64,000 bases of DNA, taken from JBCCDY01 sp039030555. Its GTDB lineage: Bacteria > Bacteroidota > Bacteroidia > Cytophagales > Cyclobacteriaceae. The translations under genes and the position numbers were made by a program. The notes below the pieces were generated by a model. That model worked only from the letters and a program-made list of their open reading frames with translations, searched no databases and was not told the DNA's origin. The DNA is taken from positions 112,620 to 176,619 of the forward strand of contig JBCCDY010000010.1 in the NCBI GenBank assembly GCA_039030555.1, read 5' to 3'. Positions 8,804 to 19,700 of the stretch are shown here, piece by piece. The first letter of the stretch is position 1. Each line of letters begins with the position of its first letter.

Positions 8804-8841
8804 CAGGTCAGCATCGTATTTGTTATTTCAGACACGTATAA

Positions 8842-10119
8842 ATGAGTGTAGTTTTTCTTCTATTAGGGCTAATTATTGGAATAGCATCAACTTTTTTGGT
8901 CTTAAGGTCAAAGATGAATTCTACCGAATCGATCAATGTGGAAAAAGAATCTATTCTGGAAAAAGAATCGACTAATCTAAAAGCTGAGCTAAAAGACGAA
9001 CGCTCCAAGGTGTTAAATTTAAGCTCAAAGCTTTCGAGTACAGAGACTCAGATTTCGAATCTCGAAGAAAAGCTAAAAACACAAAGAAGTGAGTTTGAGG
9101 ATTTAAATCAGAAGTTTTCGAAGGAATTTCAGGTACTTGCGAACAATATACTTGAAGAGAAGAGTAAAAAATTTACGGATCAGAACAAGCAAAACCTGAA
9201 CGATATTTTAGTTCCTCTCAAAGAGAAAATCGTTCAATTTGAAAAAAAAGTTGAAGATAATAGTAAGGAGAGTACTGCCAGACACGCCTCTTTGAAGGAG
9301 CAGTTATCTCAACTGAGAGATCTAAATCAAAAAATTACTAAGGAAGCGGAAAACTTAACCAAAGCGCTTAAGGGAGATACAAAAGCTCAAGGAAATTGGG
9401 GGGAATTCATTTTGGAAAGTATCCTCGAAAAATCAGGCTTGGAAAAAGGTAGGGAATACTTCACTCAGGAATCGTATACACAAGAAGGCCGAAGATATAG
9501 GCCCGACGTTATTGTTAAATTACCCGATAGTAAAAGCGTTATTATTGATTCGAAGGTATCACTAATCGCTTACGAAAGATATGTTGGCCTTGAGGAAGGA
9601 GTTTCCAAGGAGCAGGAACTAAAATCACATTTACTTTCTATTAGAAAACATCTTAAAGATTTAAGCGAAAAAGAATATCAATCCCTCGAAGAAGTTGGTA
9701 GTCTGGACTTCATCTTGATGTTTATCCCCATTGAACCAGCTTTCTCCTTGGCCGTACAAAATGATTCCAGCCTTTTCAACGATGCTTACTCCAAAAATAT
9801 AGTTATTGTTAGTCCTTCAACTCTGATCGCAACCTTGAGGACGATTGCCAACATCTGGAAGCAGGAATATCAAAACAGGAATGCGTTGGAAATTGCTCGC
9901 CAAAGTGGAGCTTTATACGATAAATTTGTTGGCTTTACTGAAGATCTGAAAAAAATTGGGAGCCATCTCGATATTGCACAAAGAACTTATCAGGATGCGG
10001 GTAAGAAACTATACACAGGCTCAGGTAATATTGTGAAGCGTATACAAAACATAAAAAAACTTGGAGCTAGTACCGAAAAAACGATAGATCAAAAACTTTT
10101 AGATAGAGCGGAAGAATAA
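8842..10119 (+). CDS. rmuC: DNA recombination protein RmuC homolog
   Basis: The 425-residue protein has one N-terminal membrane helix (VVFLLLGLIIGIASTFLVL), a long coiled coil (about 30-190) and a restriction-endonuclease-like RmuC domain. Visible motifs of that domain are GNWGEFILESILEKSGL, RYRPDVIVKLPD and the catalytic-like IIDSKVSL. RmuC limits inversions at short inverted repeats in E. coli and its fold suggests a nuclease; the exact substrate is not established. The gene is followed after three bases by a DUF4293 membrane protein, probably cotranscribed. Confidence 0.9.
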   Translation: MSVVFLLLGLIIGIASTFLVLRSKMNSTESINVEKESILEKESTNLKAELKDERSKVLNLSSKLSSTETQISNLEEKLKTQRSEFEDLNQKFSKEFQVLANNILEEKSKKFTDQNKQNLNDILVPLKEKIVQFEKKVEDNSKESTARHASLKEQLSQLRDLNQKITKEAENLTKALKGDTKAQGNWGEFILESILEKSGLEKGREYFTQESYTQEGRRYRPDVIVKLPDSKSVIIDSKVSLIAYERYVGLEEGVSKEQELKSHLLSIRKHLKDLSEKEYQSLEEVGSLDFILMFIPIEPAFSLAVQNDSSLFNDAYSKNIVIVSPSTLIATLRTIANIWKQEYQNRNALEIARQSGALYDKFVGFTEDLKKIGSHLDIAQRTYQDAGKKLYTGSGNIVKRIQNIKKLGASTEKTIDQKLLDRAEE

Positions 10120-10122
10120 CAT

Positions 10123-10587
10123 ATGATACAACGAATACAAACTCTTTTCTTAATTGGGGTCATTATTTTAATGGGTCTGTCTATGGTTTTCGGTCATTGG
10201 TTCGGGGCCAATGACTCCACCTCACTTCGAATTTTTTCTTTTTTTGCAATACAAAGCTCTGGGCCAGATAATTCGCAAATACTATATCCTTATACATGGA
10301 TCGGTATCTTTGGAAGTTTATCAATTTTGGTTGCTGTAATAGAAATTTTTCTATTCAAAAACCGTCTTTTGCAAATGAAATTAGGTCTTCTAAACAGTCT
10401 ATTGATCGGCCTATGTGTTGGATCTTCCTTATTCTTAGTCTGGAGAGCTCAGAACGATTTAGGAGCATACGGATCCTATGAATACGGTGTTTTTTTCCCG
10501 CTGGCAGCTATTATCTTAAATCGCTTTGCGACCAGGTTTATTAAAAAAGATGAAGATTTGATTCGTTCGGTTGATCGAATTCGGTAA
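10123..10587 (+). CDS. DUF4293 family membrane protein
   Basis: The 154-residue protein opens with MIQRIQTLFL, the hallmark start of the DUF4293 family, and has four membrane segments of about 20 residues each. The family is nearly confined to Bacteroidota, and its function is not known. It starts three bases after rmuC. In this phylum the gene frequently sits beside housekeeping genes such as rho, but here it neighbours rmuC. No catalytic motif is visible. Confidence 0.8.
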   Translation: MIQRIQTLFLIGVIILMGLSMVFGHWFGANDSTSLRIFSFFAIQSSGPDNSQILYPYTWIGIFGSLSILVAVIEIFLFKNRLLQMKLGLLNSLLIGLCVGSSLFLVWRAQNDLGAYGSYEYGVFFPLAAIILNRFATRFIKKDEDLIRSVDRIR

Positions 10588-10709
10588 AGAGAAGGTTACT
10601 AAATCATATTTTTTCGTATTCAGGAACACGCGTTATAAATCTTTTTGTAATTTGAAATATTAATCTCAGGGATTTTTGATTAATTGACTGAGGTGATTAA
10701 AAAGGTGTT

Positions 10710-13700
10710 ATGAAGAAGTACTACTTATATTTATTCTTTGTTTTGTCCATTAATTATGTGGCAGTCTCTCAGACTGGTCCTGGAGGTGTTGGTAATTCTG
10801 ATGGAAGTGTAGGACAACCAAGAAACGTCCTTTGGTTAACGGGGGACTCAACAACACTTTCCGGTACGGATGTAGCCGTATGGAGGGATATTTCGGGTAA
10901 TGCGAATGATTTTATACCTGGCGTCACAGAAGACAGTCGTCCTGCTGATGTGACCGGAATGCTTGCAAATGGCTTCAGTCTTGTCGAGTTTGATAATACT
11001 GGAACAGGGGCATCGAGAATGGTGAGGCCAAATTTTACCGATATGCCTTCCAGTTCCATTACAGCTTTAGTTGTTTTTCAATCAAATACAAATGCGGCAG
11101 AGGCTGTATTAAGTTTTGCCAATAATGGACAAAGCAACGAATACCTTGTTTTTAACCCTCAAAGTCTTCAAACATTCCTTTCGGGAACAAACAACGTAGT
11201 AGGAACTGATTTTGATGATGGTAACCTGAACATAATGGTTAACAGAACCCAGACTGGCGGTTCAGGACAATTAATTGTTAATCAAAATGGTAATGCTGAC
11301 CCTAGTCCTTTCTCGGGAAATCCAGGTGGCACTATTGATCAAGGTACGAGTAATAATTTTACTATTGGAGGTGAACAGGATAATGTAGATGGAGGATATC
11401 AGGAAACACAGGACTTCGATGGAGAGATCGCGGAAATTATTCTTTTCGATGCTTTCATTAACGAGGCACAAAGGGGGGTTTTGGAAAACTACCTTTCTTC
11501 CAAATACAACATATCCGTAGCAAATGACTTTTACAGTGGCGATACCCCGGGTAATGGAGATTTTGATTTTGAGGTTGCGGGTGTAGGGCAAGTTGATGGG
11601 ACCAATGTTCATAGCGAGGCATCTTCTGCTGGTTTTGGCTTTGCCAATCCTGTATTGGATAACGGGGAATATCTTTTTGCAGGTCACAACAATAATCCCG
11701 TGGCTAACGCGGTAGATTTTGACGACTCGGATACGAGCCCTGGAATCACTAGTAGGTGGTCCAGAATATGGTATATGGATGTGACCGGGACGCTGGATGC
11801 CGAAATAACTTTCGATTTTAGTGAAGGTATAAATGGTGAAAACCCGCAAAATGCAGGTAATTACCGATTGTTAAGAGATAACGCAGGAACTTTTGAGGAA
11901 GTCACAGTCAATGGCACTACCATAGCGGGAGACAAGGTAGTTTTTGATGTTTCCTTATCCAATGCGGATGATGGAATTTATACGTTGGGAACCACAGACG
12001 ATACTGCGAGTCCATTGGAAGGTGCTCCCGGAAGAACATTTTACAGTTTTCAGTCCGGTAACTGGAGTGATCCTTTAACATGGACTTTTGATGGTTCGGC
12101 AACTCCATTAAGAGTTCCGCTTGTTCCAACGGAAACACCTTTACCTAACGACAATGTAGTTATCAATCCTGGGCGGACGGTAACGCTGGATATTGATAAT
12201 TTTGATATTGGAACGGGTGAAGTTGAGGTAAATGGAACTTTAGCGGTTACCGACGCTGAGAACATCAACTTTAACGACATCAACGGGAGCGGTATAATAA
12301 CGTTTGCAGGTACTGCAGCAAACATAGGTAACTTCCCTGCAGGAAATACAGATGATTTTTCTGACCCATCTACTGGCGGAACTGCACAGGCTGTAGGTGG
12401 TGGTTTCACCATTAATACGGCCTATCAGTTTGGGAACTTTCAGGTAAATCTTGATAACCCTTTAGATGTTGTCACTCTAAATGCAGATTTACAGGTAAAC
12501 AATAACCTGATCTTTACTCAGGGAATATTTCAGTTTGGAGGAGCGTCCTCATCTGATTTAACTGTAGGAGTAGATGGTGATGTTACCGTTGAAGCCAACG
12601 GTGTGATCAGAACAGATGCCACCAATGCAGCAGCAAGACATCAGTTTAATTTGTCAGGCGACCTGACCGTACAGACTGGAGGAAGTGCCAGCTTTACGAG
12701 ACGTGGTGCAGTTAACTTAACAAATGATAATGACGAAGGACAGGTAGATGTAAACTTCCTCAATACACTATCGAATCAGGAAATTGCTTGTAATGGTACC
12801 TGTAATTTTTACAGAATTGAAATTGATAAGGGTACTATTGATTTTATTCTGGATATAAGCGCATCTGCACCAGCCAACTTTAATCTTTTCGGTTTTGCTA
12901 ATCAGGGACATGGAAATGTTGCTCAGCTTACTGAAAATGATAATTCGCTTGGCCTGGTAAGAGGTACTGCAAGACTGAAAGCAAACGTTGAAATTCTTGA
13001 CCTCAATAATACTGGCAATTACAACGTCTCCGAGAACGCCAGGATATGGACACAGGGCGGCAGAGCTGTTAAGCGAGTTGGAACAGCAATTGTACCTTAT
13101 GGTATCGTTCAAAGTAGTGATGGCGGAATTTTAGAGGCTCTCGTTCCTAGTGGCATAACTACTAGGGAGAACGCCAGTGTCGTTGTACAGTCGGGGGGAT
13201 TTATTTATGCTAACCAGATCAGAACTTCCATTCTTGGAGCAGGAAATGAGGGAGGATATATACAGACGGGTGGAAGCACTATTGTAAACGGAGGTTCCGG
13301 TGTCGGCAGCAGTTTTACAGGACAGGGCGGTACTCAAACAGCTTATGCTCCTTTTAATCTTACCTTTCCTGGGAATGTGTTCCAGATGTCGGGAGGAGTA
13401 TTAGAGATTCAAGAACCGAATGCGTTAGGAGGGCTCTACATAAATTCTGACCCTGCAAATATTTCTGTAACTGGAGGGGAGGTGATTTTTGGGTTAGATA
13501 ATTTAAATGGGGGAACACAGATTTTCAGAGTAAATTCTACCGCCCCCTTCTTTGACCTGGTTCTTGTGAATCCCGATGCAGTTGTTGAAGGTACGGTAAA
13601 TCAGAGAACGGTCGGCATTGAACAGATTACTGTTCCAGATGTATCCCCTGACCTAGCTCCGCAGCCATTAGTTATTCTAACGGATTTTATCATTGGCAAT

Positions 13701-16700
13701 GACGTTCGAATGGATCATAATGGCTTTGATGTTCATATTGGAAGGAACTTTACCATTCAGCAGGAAGGCGAGTATTTCTTTGGAGTTACACAGGCAGATC
13801 TTGTTTCTCTGGGAGAAACGGCAACCAATAACACGGTATTGGCAGACCCAAGAGCTGCAAATACCACTTTTTTTGACAATGAGTTTCCTGCGGTACTAAC
13901 TTTCGAAAACCTTCTGGTAGATAGCGATGCTACAGATGAGCAAATATTCTCAAATGTAGTTGTTGATAAACCATCAGGAGTAAGAGTTGATATTCTAGCC
14001 CCTAATAAAACTCCAGGTCAATTAGGGGATGGTAACCCAAATACCAGAACCAACGGTGCAAATGCTTTGCGTTCAGTAAGCTCTTTCACGGTTGAAAGTG
14101 GAACAGTTACTACTTCTGATCTATATGCAATTCGATTTTTTGGTGACGTTACAAATAGAGATACACTCGGAATTTATACGCCAGGTGTTACTGATATTGA
14201 TGCTTTATTAAAGTTTAGACCTCTTGATCTTTCTATTGATACGGATCCCGGAGCAGTTTTCGGAAATTTTAGACTAAATAATCAAGACGCAGTAATTGCG
14301 CTTGATAATGATGTAATTATTCAGCGCCTGGAGTATCGACATGGTCGGATTTTTATTGATGTCCATAATTTGAGGATTGATGAGTTGGACGTTGACCTTG
14401 GAGGGCAGGCCGATAGAAATAACTGTAATGGCTGTTTTTCCTTTGAGGATATGATTGTGATGAGGGGAAATGCCTCGGATGGCGGGCTGACCTTAAGAAT
14501 ACCCTCGGACGGTAATAATCCAACCGATTCTGGGGATCCAAATTTTCAAGGTGATGCAGATATAGACGGTTTAGATGAGAACCATTTCCTTTTTCCGATA
14601 GGATATGCTACAGACCCTAATGATATCTTTAACACGGTAACGCGTTATACCCCGGCAATAGTCGATTTAGCAACTGTGCCTAGCGAAGGGTTTATAACGA
14701 TCAATGTCGCTGACCTTCCTGAATTAGAAATTCTTCAAACTACCAATTTGAGTGGTGGCAATGCTATGGATTATTACTGGCGTGTAAGAACTTCTGGTTT
14801 TAGTGGTCCTCCAGTGGTTAATGAACTCCGTTTTTTTGGACTTGATAGGGATATCAATGTTGCTCCATTAACGGACCCTCAACTAAGAGATATAACAAAC
14901 TATGTTCCTGGAGGAGTGCTTGATGGAAGTCCTTTTACAAGATTTACAGATAACTCCGCTAATATTTTTAATCCAACAAACGATGGAACCATGCCTTCAG
15001 CACCACCAAATGAAGGCGGAAGAGTATTTAATGATCCTGATACGGGTGTTGATTATGAAATTTCATTTACTAACCCTACTGGCTTTACTCCATCTGGTGG
15101 TGGTTTTGAGTTGGTAGACGCTAACTTTTTAGCTGGAGAGGCAGGTCGATTTACAGGTTCTCCGGAGATTTATTATTCAAGAGTAACTAATGGTTTTGTT
15201 GGCAATGTAGCTGCTGCTGACGATTGGGATGACCCAAATACCTGGTCGACAGATCCGGTACTGACTCATGACGGACCGGCTGCAGCAGACTTTCCTCAAG
15301 TCGGTGATATCGCAATTATAAGATCTTTTGCGACATCTGGTCAAAGAATGGTTATTATAGGTATAGAAAACTATTCTGGAGATGCAGGAATAGATGTACA
15401 AGTAGCACAACTCATTCTGGAAAGGCAAAATATAAATGACCCAACGGATGATGAGGGTAATCGACTTATGATTGCCCAAGATGCCAATGTTAATTTTGGT
15501 ATTGTGGATGGCGATGCTACTTTCCAACCTTTTATTTCGAGTACAAGTACTCCGGTTTTCAATGATACGGATTTCGGTCAATTTGTAGATCGGGCTGATG
15601 AAGGGGCGCAATTTTTGTTTTTCGGTGCATCAGATGGTACTCTCTCTTTACCTCCTGAAATAACAGTTTACCCTAATGTAAGATTTGAGGGTGGTCAGGG
15701 TAATCAAATTGATCGATTTTTCGAGTTTCCCGGCCCTTCAGAGGTTCGTGATTTGCTAGTAGATGGTAATGCTTCCTTTAGAGTAACGGCTGATATTTTG
15801 ATCACAGATGATTTTCAAATTGGTGCTTTCAATGCCGGTTTCATAGAATTCAGTGGTGTTGGAGGAGCGAATACTATTACTGTAGAGGACGATTTTATAA
15901 CCCGAAGTGATGGGGACAATCAGGTGTATGTTAATAATTCAGCGACAGGCCTTGAACATAGACTCATTGTTAAGGGAGATATTGATTTTGCTAATAATAC
16001 GGTCGAAAATAATCCAGTAGCTGCTACAGGGGCAAATAGTGGCTTCGATTTATTTACGAACAATACCGGTGGTGATAATGTAATATTGGAATTAGCTCCA
16101 GCAGATGGGGTATCATCTTCTTGGACAAATGCAGATAATGTAATTCCCGATTTGTATAGGGTCGTAATGAACGGAGATAGCTCTAGCTCCTCTTTCACAA
16201 TTAATACAGATTTTGATTTGAATGGACCTGCAAACGGCTCTCAAAAAGCATTAGAACTTCAACTTGGGACATTAACACTCAATAATAATAACATTGATAT
16301 AGACTTGAATACAGGTGGCGATAATTTCCTAATCCCGGTAAATACTGAACTTGATGTTGACGCTGGAACGGTAAACGTGAGTGGTGATGACACAGGAATA
16401 GGATTGAACGGAATTCTAACAATAAGAGGGGGTACAGTTGATTTAAGTTCTGGGCCTGGAAATGGAAATAACTATATACAATATGGGTCCGGACAACCAA
16501 CGATAAATGTAACATCAGGTAATCTATTGGTAGGTACTCAGGTGAGAAGAAATCTTTCATCTGAAGTTGGAGGTGTTTTGAACTATTCCCAAACTGGAGG
16601 TACGGCTTTATTTGGAATTACTGATCCAGCTTGTAACTGTTATGAAGAGAATAGAGGTATTTTTGAAATTACAAATGGAGTAGGAAGTTTCAATATCAAT

Positions 16701-19700
16701 TCATTGGCAAACTTTACTTTAAGGAATCAAAATGGGATTAATCCGGAAGTTGCCGCTTTAATTTTAAATGCAAATGCTTCGATTAGTAACGTAAATGGTA
16801 TTATTAATGTCTTCGATAATTTAACAGCATCAAATCAATTAGATTTTGGAATTAACTCGACACTTCCTATAATCAGGGAAATAAATATATCTTCAGGGTC
16901 TTTTCCTACCAGAGCTGAAATAGTTACAAATCCATTGGAGATTTCTAATAACTTAATGATTGAGGCGAATGCCACATTAGATGCAAACTCAATAGATTTA
17001 ATTTACAATACCCAGCGATCTGGAACAGCTACTTTTACTAACGATGGTATTTACTTAGGTAACTCCAATACTACTCGCTTTCAAGCAATAGGCAGAACAA
17101 TAAATATTGTTGGTTCAGGAACTTATAATTTTGGTAACGTCTTTAAAACATCTCCATCAAATTTGGATGTATTAGTCGATATTAATATTCTCGGAGATCT
17201 TACTGTATCACAGGGAAATATTAGAGATATAGGGTCAACAATTTCATTGGAGGGTAATTTACAGATGTTAAGTACTACAAATCATATTTCTGTTAATTCT
17301 TTAGGTGAAGGCATCCTACTCAACGGAAACAATTTACAGCTGATCTCCTCAAATTCAGGGTTTATAAATTCCCTTGGAAGAGTTACTGTAAACAACCCCA
17401 GCGATGTAAGAATTGAAAGTGGGTTCACATTTATAATATCGGAAGAACTAAGACTAGAAAATGGAAGATTAGATATTCAGAGTAATGAGCTAAGGATAGA
17501 TACAGAAGCTGATATAATTCCTGTAAATCCGTTTTCAGTAAATAACATGATTAGAACGTCTTCCATAGGTGGAGGGGTAAGAAGATTTTTTAATGCAATA
17601 AACTCTAATACTCCGTTGGAGTATCCTGTGGGTCAGCTAACATCAGGAGGGTTTATATTTACACCGGCTTTAGTATCTGTAGATCAGGTAGATGCTGGAG
17701 ATGTTACGGTACGTGCTGTAAATGCAGAAGACCTGACAAATCCTTTAATAATTGATGATGCAGATGATTTTAACTGTGGTAGTGGACCAGCAAATCAGGA
17801 GATTGTTGACTTTAACAATGCACTCCAGTATTACTGGTTAATAACCGCTTCCAATTCAGCAGATAATTTTACTGGTGCTATACAACTAACCTATGACGAC
17901 AGCGATGTCCTGTTTGACAGTCCTCTATTTACAATTAATAATTATAGTGCCGCGTACTTGCAAACTACCAGTGATACATGGACCAGGAACTTTCTCCAAC
18001 AATCGTTTGATGAAGCATCAAATCAGATTAATATAGATCAGTCTATCTTTTCGGGAGTTGAAAATACATTCTATTCGGGCTTTTATACTGCTGGTGTAAA
18101 TGTATGTAATGACAATTCTTTGATGGATAATGGAGCTATTCCAAATGAAGTGCAAGAACTATTAACCAATGGTATTGGTGGAGGTCTGTTTGATCAGTCT
18201 CCGACTTATGTTGGTAATCCATCTTTTCCAGCAGGTGTTCCTTTAGGAGCTAGTATTGTAGTTCAGACAGGTGATGAACTTACCATAAATACAGATAATG
18301 TAAATCTTCTTAGAGTAGAAATACAGGATGGGGCAATATTGGATATTGATCCATCTGTCTCTAATGTTTTCCTTGGGTTAGTTTCAGGAACAGGAACAAT
18401 TCGAGTGTCAAATGAATTGTTACCTGCCGGATTTTATTCGGATTTCTTTGTTTGCCCGAGTGGAGGAGCAATTGAATATGCAGGAACTACAGACTATTCT
18501 GTGTTAAATGCGATAAATCAGGTCAGGTCAGTCATTATTTCAGGTAGTGGAACTAGAGCTCTTCCAAATGCATTTGTCGAGGTTTGTGAAAATATTATTA
18601 TTGATGGCCCAATGGTAGACAAAGATTTCTCAACTGATTTACTTATTAATGAAGATTTTATCTTACGAAACGGATCGTTTAACTCAAACCCTTCTGGTGC
18701 TACTGAAATCTTAATTTTAGACAGCCTTTTATTGGAAAATGGATCATTTCAGTTAAACAATAATACAGATATACAGATAGGAGGAAATCTAGAGCGCCAG
18801 GCACCAGCATCTTTTAATACAGTGAACTCCACCATTACACTTAATGGCACATCGAGTCAGACGATCGCAGGCTCTTTCTTAAACGCAGATGGTAATTCAT
18901 TTGGAGATCTCATTATCAATAATGAAGGAATTACTGGTGATGATCTTATTAACTTGGTTGATGCCGGGAATAATGATGTTGAAGTCGAATCAATCACATT
19001 TACCCGAGGAGTATTAGAAACAGATTTAAACAATCTTTTAGTTATTAGAACGGCAGGAGGTGTAAATGGTAACCCTGCTGATTCCAGTTATGTGGATGGA
19101 CCTGTTCAAAGATCGTCCATAGTAGCTAGTGGTTCTTTTGATTTTCCAATTGGTAAGGAAAGAATTTTCAGACCTGCCATCGTAAGTAGTGTTTCTACAG
19201 GAGGGGTAGCGTGGACCGCTGAATATTTCACAACTAACCTTAATGGAACTACAGATTTCGATATGGGTACTGGTACATTCGGAACCATAGTGGCAGTTTC
19301 AAATGAAATGTGGAGGATCGAAAGTAGTTCATCTCCCGTAAATGCACAGGTTTCTTTAACCTATGGGCCTGAAAGTGACCCTGGAGACCCTACACTACTC
19401 AACGCGATGCTTTGGGACGACGATCCTGCCCTCCCGGGTACTGGAACACCCAACCAATGGATTGCTGTAGGAGAAGAAGTTACGATTTCTGGACAGGGAG
19501 GTACAGTAGCAACCTCAGGTGTGGATTTGATTGAATTTAGCATTAGAGATTTTACCCTTGGTACTGAGGATCCAGGGGCGTTGCCAGTCGAGCTTTTTAA
19601 TTTCGATGCAAAGAGAGTTAATGATGAGATTGAAGTAATTTGGTCAACAGCTTCTGAAGTCAATAATGATTATTTTGTGGTTGAACGTGCTGCTGATCCT

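Noticed and set aside
11271..11849. Minus-strand open frame of 192 residues inside the giant gene, with others like it at 12050, 15177 and 16279.
   Set aside because: The plus frame is continuous over 3154 codons with a signal peptide and sorting domain. The antisense frames have no start context or known motif and are shadows.
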